NCBI GenBank assembly: GCA_016521575.1
Contig: JAEKDP010000006.1
Span: 124,001 to 188,000, forward strand
Reading direction: 5' to 3'
Length of the DNA stretch: 64,000 nucleotides
DNA from: Rhodobacteraceae bacterium F11138
GTDB taxonomy: Bacteria; Pseudomonadota; Alphaproteobacteria; Rhodobacterales; Rhodobacteraceae
How positions within the stretch are numbered: position 1 is the stretch's first letter; each line of letters begins with the position of its first letter. Both the position numbers and the translations under genes were made by a program. Below, piece after piece: positions 44,197-53,757 of this stretch. The notes below the pieces were generated by a model. That model made no database searches. It worked only from the letters and a program-made list of their open reading frames with translations, and was not told the DNA's origin.

Positions 44197-47100
44197 ATGA
44201 AAGAAGCATTGGGAACTGTCGGCAAACTGTCGTCCCACAGCGGTGAACGGCGACAGATTTCTGTGCTTTCCGCCGATCTGGTCGGTTACACGGCCATCGT
44301 TGAACAACTGGGCGAAGACAAGGCCCTGCCGTTCACCAAACTGATCTATGAAATACTCGCGGATGCGGTGCAGGCCCATGGCGGCGTGGTGCGCGGATTT
44401 GGCGGCGACAGCGTCATGGCCGTGTTTGGCATTCCCGAAGCCCTGGAAGATGCCGCGCTGCGGGCATGCCGCGCGGCTCTTGCAACGTTGGACGCATTTG
44501 AAACGTCGGCGCAGGATATGGAAACCCGGTTCGGCGTGCGTCCCAACGTTCGTGTCGGGGTCAGTTCCGGTCTGGCGGTCATGGCCTCGGTCGAGGGCGA
44601 AGGCGCACAGGTGACGGCGGTCGGGCAGGCGGTCAATCTTGCGTCGCGTATTCAGGCGCTTGCACCGGCGGACGGATGCCTGATCTGTGATGCAACCCGG
44701 CGTCAGATCAAATGGCTCGTGGATCTCAGTTTCGGCGGCGAGTTCGACATCCGGGGCGTGTCTAGGCCGCACAAGCTGTGGCGGCTGCAGGCAATACGCG
44801 ACGGGGCGACACGGTTCGAAGCCTCTCTGGCCCGTGGACTGAGCCACCATGTAGGGCGCAAAGACGAACTGTCGGTCTTGTCCGACGCTCTGGCGCAGGT
44901 GGATGACCGGCATCTGCTGGTGGATATCGTGGCTGAAGCGGGGCTTGGGAAAACCCGGCTGGTGTTCGAGTTCCTGCGCAGCCTAAGCCGTCAGGATGCT
45001 TTCGTGGTCTCGGGGCATTGCTTTGCCGACAGCCAACAGGTGCCGTTCCTGCCATTTCAAGAACTTGTGCGCCGCTCGTTTCGCATTCAGGATGATGACG
45101 AACCGCATGAGATTGAAAGCAAGCTTCGCGCCGGTCTGCGGGGCCTGAATCTGTACAGCGCCGAAAACCTGGGTCTGATGCTGAACCTGCTGGGACATAT
45201 GCCGCCACCGGGGGCGCTGGATGGTCTGGACGGTGTCTTGATCGGTTTGCGTACACGCGACTTATTGCCGGCGTTGCTTGCGGCCCGATGTCGGCGGGGC
45301 AAGGTTGTTTTGTTGTTCGAGGACATCCATTGGATTGACGGCGCATCCAGAGAGCTGCTGCAAAATCTGATTGAAAGCGACGAGCGATCAAACCTGCTGA
45401 TCCTTCAGACGCGACGGCCGGAGTTCATCCCCGATTGGCGAGATCATCCCAACGTCCGGGAACTGGCGCTTAACCCGTTGACGGCGGAGGATCTGAAATC
45501 CCTGATGCAATCGCGGCTGGGTGTTGAAACGCTTCCGGATGAGCTGGTGCAGCAGGTGACGCAACGGGCCGGAGGAAACCCGCTGTTTGGCGAAGAAATC
45601 CTGCATTTCTTGATCGAACAGGGTGCGTTGAGCGTGCAGACCGCAGATATCCGGTTTGATGCCCAGGCTGGCGCAAGCGCGCTGCCTGCCAGCATGCAAA
45701 GCCTGTTCATGGCCAAGGTGGATCGGCTGGAGCCGCAGGACCGGGCCTTGTTGCAGGCCGCGGCAGTGATCGGCAGGCGGTTCGATCCCGGCCTGCTGGC
45801 GCTGGTTGCGGGCGACGGCGCTGAAACCGGTGTTCGACTGCAACGGCTTGAGGCGCTGGATTTCATCCACCGCGAGCGCGACTCGACGGATTATGGTTTC
45901 AAGCATGTGATGCTGACAGACACGGTCTATCACAGCATGTTGGCCGAGCACCGGGCGGAACTGCATCTGCGAATTGCCGATGCGGTGGAAAAACGCAACA
46001 AGGATCGCCCGGCCGAAGTGGCCGAGATTCTTGCCTATCACTACGGTATGACCCGGCGAACGGATCTTGCCTTTGCCTATAATGCCCTGGCGGCCGAGAA
46101 GGGTCTGGGGGTGTTTTCACTGGCAGAGGCCAACCGGTATTTCTCGACCGCATTTTCGCTGTTTGAATACGACCCTTCCTGTGCCAGCGACGAACGTCTG
46201 GCCGCGTTCCTGGCCAATTTTGCACTGTGTCTGAACATTTCGCTGCAGGTCAAAACGATGATCGAGTTGGCCGACAAGGTCGGACCGATCCTGGATCGGT
46301 TGGGGGATAATCCGCATCGCGTTTTGTTCCTGCATCACTATGCCTCCTGTCTGGTTTGCAATGCCCGGTATCTGGACGCGCTGAAGGTTCAGCATGAATT
46401 ATCCGCGATGGCCGAGCGGCTTGGCGATGCGAAATCCATGGCCTATGCGTTGGTCAGTGAATTATCGGTGTCCTGCTATGGCGCGCCCATGACCAATGAG
46501 CGTTTCGATGCGACCCGGCGGCGGGCCGATGCCGTGCTTGCCACGCTGGACGATGCCTATTTGCAAAGCTTTCATCTGGCCTATCTCGGCTGGAACGAGG
46601 TCAGCCGCGGCAGGCTTCCCAAAGCCGACAAGGCGGCGGACCGGTTGATGAAGGCCGGGACGTCCAGGAACGATCCCAGATCGCTGGGCTATGGCATCGC
46701 CATGAAAGCCCTGATCGCCATGATCAGCGATGACTATGAACAGGCACTGGACCTGTCCGAAGAGGCGCTCAGGGTGTCGCGGGCAGAATTCGAACGGGCC
46801 ATCGCCCTCGCGGCACGTTATGGCGCGGTCGTGTCCTTGCAAAAGCCCGGAGTGACGGCAGACGTACAGCGCCATGTGACGGATTGCGAAGACAAGGGTT
46901 GGGTTCTGTTTACGTCAGGCCCGGATGTGATGCTTGGTGTGTCCCATGTGCTGGATGGGCGGATCGACCAGGGGCTGAAGCATATCAAGCGGGTCATCGC
47001 GCGACGCGAGGCCGAAGGGTATTACACGACAGCGGACTGGAACCGGCTGTTTCTGTGTGAGGTGTATCTGGAAATCCTGTCCGGTGGCGGCGGTGCGTCG

Positions 47101-47394
47101 CCCGGAGTTATTCTGCGCAACATCCGTGCGCTGTCCGGTGTGCTGCTGTTTGGGGCCGGGCGGATTGTCGCCCTGGTCGAGCGGGTGCGCGCCAATCCGC
47201 ATTTTGATCGCAATGGGCACCATATCGCCCGGTGTGAATTGATACTGGGGCTTCTGTACAAGATCCGGAAACGCAAGACCCTGGCCATCCAGCACCTGAC
47301 CGAAGCGCAGCGCATTGTCAGCCCGGCGGGACGTTCGCCAATGCGGACACGGATCGAACGGGCTCTGGCCGAGTTGTCAAATGGCAATGCCTGA
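44197..47394 (+). CDS. Class III adenylate/guanylate cyclase-AAA ATPase-TPR protein
   Basis: Multidomain regulator of 1065 residues. A class III nucleotide cyclase domain comes first (about 20-185), with both metal Asp residues, D27 in LSADLVGYTAI and D71 in RGFGGDSVMAVFG, and the transition-state pair N147/R151 in VNLASR. The AAA_16 or STAND-type ATPase follows (about 218-560) with Walker A AEAGLGKTR at 247-254 and Walker B VVLLFEDIHWIDG. From about 600 the rest is helical TPR-like repeats. This architecture is common in signal-transduction ATPases of Proteobacteria and Actinobacteria. cAMP versus cGMP cannot be told. The protein is cytosolic. It converges with the DyP operon. Confidence 0.88.
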   Translation: MKEALGTVGKLSSHSGERRQISVLSADLVGYTAIVEQLGEDKALPFTKLIYEILADAVQAHGGVVRGFGGDSVMAVFGIPEALEDAALRACRAALATLDAFETSAQDMETRFGVRPNVRVGVSSGLAVMASVEGEGAQVTAVGQAVNLASRIQALAPADGCLICDATRRQIKWLVDLSFGGEFDIRGVSRPHKLWRLQAIRDGATRFEASLARGLSHHVGRKDELSVLSDALAQVDDRHLLVDIVAEAGLGKTRLVFEFLRSLSRQDAFVVSGHCFADSQQVPFLPFQELVRRSFRIQDDDEPHEIESKLRAGLRGLNLYSAENLGLMLNLLGHMPPPGALDGLDGVLIGLRTRDLLPALLAARCRRGKVVLLFEDIHWIDGASRELLQNLIESDERSNLLILQTRRPEFIPDWRDHPNVRELALNPLTAEDLKSLMQSRLGVETLPDELVQQVTQRAGGNPLFGEEILHFLIEQGALSVQTADIRFDAQAGASALPASMQSLFMAKVDRLEPQDRALLQAAAVIGRRFDPGLLALVAGDGAETGVRLQRLEALDFIHRERDSTDYGFKHVMLTDTVYHSMLAEHRAELHLRIADAVEKRNKDRPAEVAEILAYHYGMTRRTDLAFAYNALAAEKGLGVFSLAEANRYFSTAFSLFEYDPSCASDERLAAFLANFALCLNISLQVKTMIELADKVGPILDRLGDNPHRVLFLHHYASCLVCNARYLDALKVQHELSAMAERLGDAKSMAYALVSELSVSCYGAPMTNERFDATRRRADAVLATLDDAYLQSFHLAYLGWNEVSRGRLPKADKAADRLMKAGTSRNDPRSLGYGIAMKALIAMISDDYEQALDLSEEALRVSRAEFERAIALAARYGAVVSLQKPGVTADVQRHVTDCEDKGWVLFTSGPDVMLGVSHVLDGRIDQGLKHIKRVIARREAEGYYTTADWNRLFLCEVYLEILSGGGGASPGVILRNIRALSGVLLFGAGRIVALVERVRANPHFDRNGHHIARCELILGLLYKIRKRKTLAIQHLTEAQRIVSPAGRSPMRTRIERALAELSNGNA

Positions 47395-47420
47395 TGCGCG
47401 CGCGACACGCGTGGGGCGGC

Positions 47421-48845
47421 TCAGTCCGTCAGTTCCGACAGATGCCGGATTGCCGGCAGGCTGGGCAGGAACAGATAGGCCCCGCCGCGCGTTGTCACGA
47501 AACGCGGAAAACCGCGCAGCCGGATCGTGCCGCCGTTTTTCAGGGACAGGTCAAACCAGCTGGTTTCGGGCGTATTGGCCCCTATCAGCGGATCATTCGA
47601 GCCTGTGACATCCGGGTTTTGCAGCCCCAGGTTCAGCCAGTCGCACATCACCGCTTCGAATTGTGCACCCAGGTTTGCGCCGATGAAATTCCCCAGAAGC
47701 CCGCGTTCCTCATCGTCGGGATTGGCGGGGTCGAAATCGGGACCATATGACATGCCGCGCCGCACCAGCCGGCGGGTATAGTTGGCGATACGTTGCACGA
47801 TCGGCCCGCCGCGCGGGTTGACCCGCCTCATATGCGATCCGGCCGGGCAGCGGGACATGCGGTCGTAGTCGAAATTGGTCAGCGACACCGGGTTGTCCGG
47901 GTCGGGCTGCTGTGCATCCGGTGAACTGGCGACCGGCATCCCGTTGCGCCAGCGCCCACACATCTGCGCCGCCACGATTTCGCGCAAGGCTCCATGCCGG
48001 TCCAGATCTTCGCCGATGCGCCATTCCTCGCCGGGTGTCAAAAGCTGGTCAACATCCGGATGGGCCAGCAATTCCGTCGCCGCACGGTCCAGATAGGATT
48101 CAAAACCGGCAGCATCCTGTGCCAGAACGCGGAACGCATTAAACGATCCGTCGCGACCCAGTTCCTGTGGTTCGGGAATGCGAAACCGGACGCGTTCATA
48201 CCTGGTCGGATAGCCCAGCAAAGCGGTTCCCAGGGGGTCAATGGGTTCGTCGACGCCGATCTGATCCGGATCATGGACATGATTGAACCGGGGCTGCGAG
48301 ATGCTGTCGACATAGCCGAAGAACACTTTGTTTCCGGCCAGATTGCGCCCGTTCCGAACTCCCAGCAGATTGAACGAAGCCACCACCTGATCCTGAAGCG
48401 CATCCAGATCCTGCTGGGCGTCCGTATAGATCGCGGCCACGACATGCACGCGTTCGGGCTGATCGAAAGGTGCGGGCCAGTTCTCGGGCGCGCTGTCCCC
48501 GAAATCGCCGAGCTTCATGGCGCGTCTGGCCATGCCCTGTGTGAATTCGGTCGGAAAGGTCGCCAGCTGATCCTGGGTGATGCCCAGGGCCGCAAGCCCG
48601 TCGCAGGTTACGCCGATGTTGAAGCAGTACGTCGGGCGCTGTTTCCAGATCACGGCGCTGGTGATACCGGGCACGTTGGACGTTCCACCCGCGACGGAAT
48701 CCGCCAGAAAACGCCGCGCCGCCGAACGGTCGGTGACTTCCAGCATGAGATAGCGCACGAAATTGCGCCGATACCCCCGCAGGATATTGCCCTGGATGTT
48801 CCCGACGTTGAATTCGACCTCGTCGGTTCTGACGTCTGCGGTCAC
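47421..48845 (-). CDS. DyP-type heme peroxidase
   Basis: Dye-decolorizing-type peroxidase, 474 residues. The distal-site motif, normally GxxDG, reads GYVDSISQP at about 177-185, keeping catalytic Asp180 but with Ser181 in place of Gly. The proximal heme-ligand region is CPAGSHMRRVNPRG, with the His in the expected place, and a distal Arg is likely in RRLVRRGMSYG. There is no Tat or Sec signal, so the protein is cytosolic or carried by a partner. It is long and closest to the fungal-like (C/D type) sequences. It overlaps the upstream gene by four bases (ATGA) and is the last gene of a three-gene operon with an unknown protein and a catalase-like protein. Confidence 0.88.
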   Translation of the reverse strand: MTADVRTDEVEFNVGNIQGNILRGYRRNFVRYLMLEVTDRSAARRFLADSVAGGTSNVPGITSAVIWKQRPTYCFNIGVTCDGLAALGITQDQLATFPTEFTQGMARRAMKLGDFGDSAPENWPAPFDQPERVHVVAAIYTDAQQDLDALQDQVVASFNLLGVRNGRNLAGNKVFFGYVDSISQPRFNHVHDPDQIGVDEPIDPLGTALLGYPTRYERVRFRIPEPQELGRDGSFNAFRVLAQDAAGFESYLDRAATELLAHPDVDQLLTPGEEWRIGEDLDRHGALREIVAAQMCGRWRNGMPVASSPDAQQPDPDNPVSLTNFDYDRMSRCPAGSHMRRVNPRGGPIVQRIANYTRRLVRRGMSYGPDFDPANPDDEERGLLGNFIGANLGAQFEAVMCDWLNLGLQNPDVTGSNDPLIGANTPETSWFDLSLKNGGTIRLRGFPRFVTTRGGAYLFLPSLPAIRHLSELTD

Positions 48846-49558
48846 CAGCCTACTCCGAATTTGCTGCGAACCTGTGCGGCGGACACGCCGGGATAAGCGC
48901 GATAACCACCGCCCAGGGATATGTTGGGATTGGCGTGCAACTGCAGGATCAGCTCACGCGGCAGCGACGCCAGTTCATGCGGTGCGATGTTGGGTGTCAC
49001 GCCTTTGGCCCCGTCCTGCAATCCGAACAGATCGGTTGGAAAATCCGGCGCCTGAAACAGGTCGTGCGCCTGTACCCAATCGATGAATTTTTCGACGTTG
49101 CGCTCGGTGGGGATCATGTCGTCACCGCCCTCGACCAGCGACATGACAGCGTCAAAGACGCTGCCGATCGTCGTGATGAAGTCGCGGATGTAATTGCTGA
49201 AATCACCATCATAGACCGAGATCATGCAGATATAGTCGTCGATCAGCAGAAAACGTGCGAAATGCACCGTGCCCACGTTATCCAGCCCGGCAAAGATTTC
49301 GTCCACGTTCTGCGCAATGGCCAAGGCGGCCTTGGCCCGGCCGATGGGCGAGGAATCCCTGAGCGGCATGATCAGGTTCATCATCCGCTGGACGTTTTCG
49401 CTGGGTTGGGGCGAGATGCGTGGCCCGCCCATCAGTTTTGGCTTGGGGTCGCGCCAGATCCAGTAGGGCAGAACCACGCGGGTCGCCAGGAACTTGAACC
49501 AGCCGCGCTCCGGAAGGCTGTTGATGTACTGGTTCAGCCAGCCGTTTTCGTTTGCCAT
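48842..49558 (-). CDS. Unknown protein of the peroxidase operon, possible DyP-fold relative
   Basis: Protein of 238 residues, not assigned to a family. Its core GTVHFARFLLIDDYICMISV followed by YDGDFSNYIRDF resembles a pattern (H-F-A-R, then D-x-x-x-x-x-S-x-Y-D-G-x-x-x-x-Y-I-x-D-F) that I know from ferredoxin-like, dimeric alpha-beta-barrel proteins near DyP peroxidases. The N-terminus MANENGWLNQYINSLPERGW is basic and aromatic and a short hydrophobic patch (FLATRVVLPYWIW) may attach it to the membrane. It starts 4 bases after the catalase-like gene stop and overlaps the DyP start. It may be a third enzyme or a chaperone; that is inference. Confidence 0.65.
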   Translation of the reverse strand: MANENGWLNQYINSLPERGWFKFLATRVVLPYWIWRDPKPKLMGGPRISPQPSENVQRMMNLIMPLRDSSPIGRAKAALAIAQNVDEIFAGLDNVGTVHFARFLLIDDYICMISVYDGDFSNYIRDFITTIGSVFDAVMSLVEGGDDMIPTERNVEKFIDWVQAHDLFQAPDFPTDLFGLQDGAKGVTPNIAPHELASLPRELILQLHANPNISLGGGYRAYPGVSAAQVRSKFGVGW

Positions 49559-49562
49559 CGGT

Positions 49563-50576
49563 TCAGCCCCCCGCGAACGGGCAGGGCGTGGCGTCCCGCA
49601 GCCGGCTGGAGGTTTCATAGACATCCTTGCGTATCTGTAGAATGGGATCATCCGACGCCTCGATGCCGTCGGTCAGCAGACAGGGGTTGAAGCTCAGCTT
49701 TTCGCTGTCGGTAATCTGGTCCTCGGCGACCCGGTCTATGGTCAGCAATCCCATCATGACCCGTATCCGGTGCGGCGGCCATGGGCGGGTGGGATCATCC
49801 AGCGCATCCCCGGTTTCGCCGATGGTCATCATCAGGGAAAACCGTGCCGGCTCTTTTGCCAGACGCTGACGCAGCTCTTGTTGCAGATATTCATCCCGGG
49901 GCGTTTCCAACGGGTTCGTGTTCAGAACCCCGGCAATGGGTTGCCATGTGAAACGCACCCAACGCCGGGTGCCGTCCGGCGCCGTGATGATGAACGTATG
50001 CACCGCATGATAGGACGCCCGCACATAGCTTTCCGGCGCGCCGATGGTGGCGGCCTGAAAAACCCCAAGCTGCGCATATCCATTCTGATCGGCAAACCGC
50101 ATTGCACCTTCGTCCGGTCGGATGGTTTCACCGGGGTAGGGGTCGCGCATCGGTATAGTCAGCTTCAGAAGGGCGCGGATTTTCTGCCAGGGCGACCATG
50201 TCTTGAATGGGGCCGGTGCCGCGGCCCTGGCGAAATCCAGAAAGGTCTCGGGCGTGGGGGCAAAGAACTCGGGCAGTGTCATCGCGATCAGATCGGTCGC
50301 TGCGCCATCCGGCAGATGAAACCGCGTCGCCATTCCGCGCACGTCGGACCAGCCATCATGTGCGACGGCACAGCCCGACCCGTTGGAGAAACGCAGGGAA
50401 ACCGGGATCTGCCCACCTTGAAAATGTGTCGCGGTGCAATAATTCGCTGCGACATGCGATGCCGCGAAACTGCCGCTTGCGCCGATGCCCACGGAATGCA
50501 CCGGGCGTAGATCCGTGCTGCCGTCGGGGCGTCGGAGCGCCTGTACAAGTGTCTCGGCAAGGCCAGGATCACTCAT
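49563..50576 (-). CDS. Catalase-like heme protein (short form)
   Basis: Protein of 337 residues of the catalase-fold family, shorter than typical mono-functional catalases (about 480-700). The distal region LRPVHSVGIGASGSFA holds the candidate catalytic His, and VSLRFSNGSG is the following conserved strand. The loss of the C-terminal arm and domain leaves a minimal catalase core, as in catalase-related peroxidases and allene oxide synthases. The start is placed at MSDPGLAETL (50576), with AAGG seven bases upstream; MNMSDP at 50582 is too close to the ribosome site. There is no signal peptide. It leads a tight operon with an unknown protein and a DyP peroxidase. Activity (peroxide removal or hydroperoxide conversion) is undetermined. 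Confidence 0.82.
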   Translation of the reverse strand: MSDPGLAETLVQALRRPDGSTDLRPVHSVGIGASGSFAASHVAANYCTATHFQGGQIPVSLRFSNGSGCAVAHDGWSDVRGMATRFHLPDGAATDLIAMTLPEFFAPTPETFLDFARAAAPAPFKTWSPWQKIRALLKLTIPMRDPYPGETIRPDEGAMRFADQNGYAQLGVFQAATIGAPESYVRASYHAVHTFIITAPDGTRRWVRFTWQPIAGVLNTNPLETPRDEYLQQELRQRLAKEPARFSLMMTIGETGDALDDPTRPWPPHRIRVMMGLLTIDRVAEDQITDSEKLSFNPCLLTDGIEASDDPILQIRKDVYETSSRLRDATPCPFAGG

Positions 50577-50717
50577 GTTCATACCTTCCCTCGTTCTGAC
50601 CGCTTTTAGCACGATTTCACGCCAGACAGAGAGAGTTTATTTCAAATTCATGCTTTTGCCGCCGCCGAAAGCGGACCGGGGTGTCGGGCGCCCGCATCGC
50701 GAACGCCCGGGGAATGC

Positions 50718-52088
50718 TCAGCCGAGCACCTGATCTATGGCCTCGACGGTTGCGGCAACCACGGTGTCTGCTTCCTGTTCGGTCAGGCAGAACGGTGGGG
50801 CAAAACCAAGGATGTCGCCCTGTGGCATGGCGCGCGCAATGACGCCGCGCTCGGCCATGGCGGCGGCGATGGCCGCTCCGACCTTGCGGTCCGGATCAAG
50901 AAAGGCCCGGGTGTCGCGGTCCTCGACCAATTCGACCGCACACAACATGCCTTCGCCGCGTACCTCGCCCACATGCCGGTGCGTCGCCAGAGCGGTGCTC
51001 ATTTGCGTGTTCAGATACTGCCCGACGCTGGCGGCGTTCTGGACCAGCGACAGCTCATCGATCAGTTTCAGGTTTGCAACCCCGGCCGCCGCACCGATCG
51101 GATGCGCCGAATAGGTCCAGCCGTGACCGATGGGGCCATTCTCATCCGTGCCCTGTTCCAGGACCTTCCACATGCGTTCGCCCACAATTGATCCCGACAA
51201 GGGGGCATAGGCGCTGGTCAGGCCCTTGGCGATCGTGATCAGATCGGGTTTCAAGCCATAGTGGTCCGACCCGAACATGCTGCCCAGTCGTCCGAACCCG
51301 GTTACCACCTCGTCCGCGACCAGCAGGATATCGTGCTTGTCGAGCACCGCCTGAATGGCCTGCCAATAGCCAGCGGGCGGGGGTACGATGCCGCCGGTGC
51401 CCAGAACCGGCTCGCCGATGAACGCGGCAATCGTGTCCGCACCTTCGCGTTCGATCAGGGCTTCGAGTTCGGTCGCCAGATGGGCGGAAAACGCCTCTTC
51501 GCTCATCGCCGGATCGGCGCGGCGGAAATAATAGGGCGCGTCGGTGTGGATCACCTGTGCCAGCGGCAGGTCGAATTTCTTGTGAAACAGATCCAGCCCG
51601 GTCAAGGAACCGGTCATCAGGCCCGAGCCGTGATAGCCGCGCCAGCGGCTGATGATCTTCTTTTTCTCCGGGCGGCCAAGGATATTGTTGTAGTACCAGA
51701 TCAGCTTGATGTTGGTTTCATTGGCGTCTGATCCGGACTGCCCGAAATAGACCTTGCTCATGCCCGACGGCGCGCGATCCAGGATCATCTTGGCCAGCGT
51801 GATCGAAGCCTCTGTCCCGTGTCCGACATAGGCGTGGTAATAGGCCAGTTCACGGGCCTGTTCGGCGATTGCATCGGCAATATCCGTGCGTCCGTATCCC
51901 GCGTTCACGCAATAGAGACCGGCAAAGGCATCCAGAAACCGGTTGCCGTCACGATCCACGATATGGCTGCCTTCGCCGCCGCTGATGACGCGGGTGGGGC
52001 TTTCGCCCCGGGCATGTTGTGCCAGATGGGTCGAAGGGTGAAAGAAGGTGTCGCGGTCCCATTGTTCCAGCATGTCGTTCTTCAGCAT
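50718..52088 (-). CDS. doeD: Class III aminotransferase of the ectoine degradation block (DoeD/Atf-like)
   Basis: PLP-dependent omega-aminotransferase, 456 residues. The PLP Lys is K288 in LITIAKGLTSAYAPLSG, and Asp259 in LLVADEVVTGFGRLG holds the cofactor ring nitrogen. The N-terminus MLKNDMLEQWDRDTFFHPST matches the aminotransferase next to ectoine-hydrolysis genes in Roseobacter genomes (Atf; DoeD in Halomonas), thought to convert diaminobutyrate to aspartate semialdehyde. AAGGAA before the ATG at 52088 sets the start. It is 46 bases downstream of the aldehyde dehydrogenase gene on the same strand, so the two form one transcript. A general beta-alanine:pyruvate transaminase role cannot be excluded. 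Confidence 0.78.
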   Translation of the reverse strand: MLKNDMLEQWDRDTFFHPSTHLAQHARGESPTRVISGGEGSHIVDRDGNRFLDAFAGLYCVNAGYGRTDIADAIAEQARELAYYHAYVGHGTEASITLAKMILDRAPSGMSKVYFGQSGSDANETNIKLIWYYNNILGRPEKKKIISRWRGYHGSGLMTGSLTGLDLFHKKFDLPLAQVIHTDAPYYFRRADPAMSEEAFSAHLATELEALIEREGADTIAAFIGEPVLGTGGIVPPPAGYWQAIQAVLDKHDILLVADEVVTGFGRLGSMFGSDHYGLKPDLITIAKGLTSAYAPLSGSIVGERMWKVLEQGTDENGPIGHGWTYSAHPIGAAAGVANLKLIDELSLVQNAASVGQYLNTQMSTALATHRHVGEVRGEGMLCAVELVEDRDTRAFLDPDRKVGAAIAAAMAERGVIARAMPQGDILGFAPPFCLTEQEADTVVAATVEAIDQVLG

Positions 52089-52134
52089 CGGTTTTCCTTT
52101 CTTGTGGCTTGTGCCGGTATTGATGTCGGTATTG

Positions 52135-53622
52135 TCAGGCCCAGTCACGGCAGACGTATTTGATTTCGGTGAATGCCTCCAGGCCCAGCCGTGATCCTTC
52201 GCGGCCCAGGCCGGATTGTTTCATACCGCCGAAGGGGATCGGGGCGCCGGTCACCTTGGTGCGGTTGACGGCGACCATTCCGAACCGCATGGCCCGGCTG
52301 GCGCGATAGATGCGGCGCGGGTCCTGGGTGTGCAGATAGGCCACCAATCCGTATTCGGTATCGTTGGCGCGCCGGATCGCTTCGTCCTCGGTGTCGAACG
52401 GGGCAATGGCAGCGACCGGGCCAAAGGTTTCCTCGTGCATGATTTTGGCATCCGCCGGCACATCGGCCAGCACGGTCGGTTGAAAGAACAACGGCCCGGC
52501 CTCGGCGTGGGTGTTCCCGCCACATAACAGCCGCGCGCCGCGCTCCAGCGCGTCCTGAACGTGGTCTTGTTGTTTCGCGATGGCTTTTTCGTTGATCAGC
52601 GGCCCGATATCCGGATCATCCATGCCGCGCCCGATGCGCAGCCTGCCCGTGGCGCGCGCGAAATCCGCGCAGAACCTGTCATAGACCCCGCGCTGCACCA
52701 GAAACCGGTTTGCCCCAAGACAATCCTGGCCGGAGGTCGCGAACTTGGCCTTGATGGCCTCGTCCACGGCCTGAGCCATGTCCGCATCGTCGAACACCAG
52801 AAAAGGTGCGTGACCGCCCAGTTCCAGGACCAGCCGCTTGATCGTGTCCGCCCCCTGCGCATAGAGAAGCCGACCAATTTCGGTTGAGCCGGTAAAGGAC
52901 ACGGCCCGCACGCGGCTGTCGCTCATCCAGGCGCCGACAATGTCGGGTGCATGGCCGGTGATGACGTTGAACACGCCCGCAGACAGCCCGGCCTGTTCCC
53001 CCAGTTCAGCCAGGGCCAGCGCCGAATACGGCGTTTCACCGGAGGGGTGCGCAACGACGCTGCAACCCGCGGCCAGCGCGGCAGCCGCCTTGCGGGTCAG
53101 CATGGCCGAGGGGAAATTCCATGGCGTAATCAGCGCGGCGACCCCGACAGGTTCGCGCCATACCTCGACCTCTGCGTCGGGCAGGTGCGAGGTGACGCCT
53201 TCGATATTCGGCCTGCGGGCTTCTTCGGCATAGAATTCGACAAAGGATGCCGCATAATCGATTTCGCCACGGGATTCCGACATCGGCTTGCCCTGTTCGG
53301 CGGTCATGATCCGGGCCAGGTCCTCGCGATGGGCGCAGATCAGGCCATGCCAGCGCCGCAAGATCGTGCTGCGTTCCTGTGGCAACAAGGCGGCCCAGCC
53401 AGCCCAGGCGGCGTGGGCGGCGTCCACGGCCCGCGTCGCATCCGACGCGTCCAGCTGCGCCACCTCTCCCAGAAGCGATCCGTCGGCGGGATCGGTCACC
53501 GCGAGACTGGCTTTGGCGCTGCCGGCGACCCATCGCCCACCCAGATAGGAAAAGCTGCGCGCAAGTCGCGGGGCGTCCAGGCGCGGGAACGATGACGTCA
53601 GTTCCAAAGCGGCGTTCTGCAT
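52135..53622 (-). CDS. doeC: NAD(P)-dependent semialdehyde dehydrogenase (DoeC/Ssd-like)
   Basis: Aldehyde dehydrogenase superfamily member, 495 residues, similar to succinate semialdehyde dehydrogenase. The catalytic Cys301 lies in SGQDCLGANR, the general-base Glu267 in LVLELGGHAP, and Asn169 in ITPWNFPS. The Lys that binds the NAD(P) ribose at position 192 is replaced by His in VVAHPSGETP, an odd feature. In ectoine-consuming bacteria this gene is ssd (doeC) and turns aspartate semialdehyde into aspartate, completing the conversion. It is divergently arranged with an AsnC-type regulator 135 bases away and co-directional with the aminotransferase. The substrate is inferred from context. Confidence 0.8.
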   Translation of the reverse strand: MQNAALELTSSFPRLDAPRLARSFSYLGGRWVAGSAKASLAVTDPADGSLLGEVAQLDASDATRAVDAAHAAWAGWAALLPQERSTILRRWHGLICAHREDLARIMTAEQGKPMSESRGEIDYAASFVEFYAEEARRPNIEGVTSHLPDAEVEVWREPVGVAALITPWNFPSAMLTRKAAAALAAGCSVVAHPSGETPYSALALAELGEQAGLSAGVFNVITGHAPDIVGAWMSDSRVRAVSFTGSTEIGRLLYAQGADTIKRLVLELGGHAPFLVFDDADMAQAVDEAIKAKFATSGQDCLGANRFLVQRGVYDRFCADFARATGRLRIGRGMDDPDIGPLINEKAIAKQQDHVQDALERGARLLCGGNTHAEAGPLFFQPTVLADVPADAKIMHEETFGPVAAIAPFDTEDEAIRRANDTEYGLVAYLHTQDPRRIYRASRAMRFGMVAVNRTKVTGAPIPFGGMKQSGLGREGSRLGLEAFTEIKYVCRDWA

Positions 53623-53757
53623 GTGCGTCTCCTGTCGATAAGGCCTGCGGGTCCACGCACCTTAGCCCATCCGGGACAGGCGACCTGCCGGTATACGCCG
53701 GGGTTTGGTGAGGAAGTTTTGGAATTTGCGCCATGAAGGCGGCGATTTTTCAGACGC

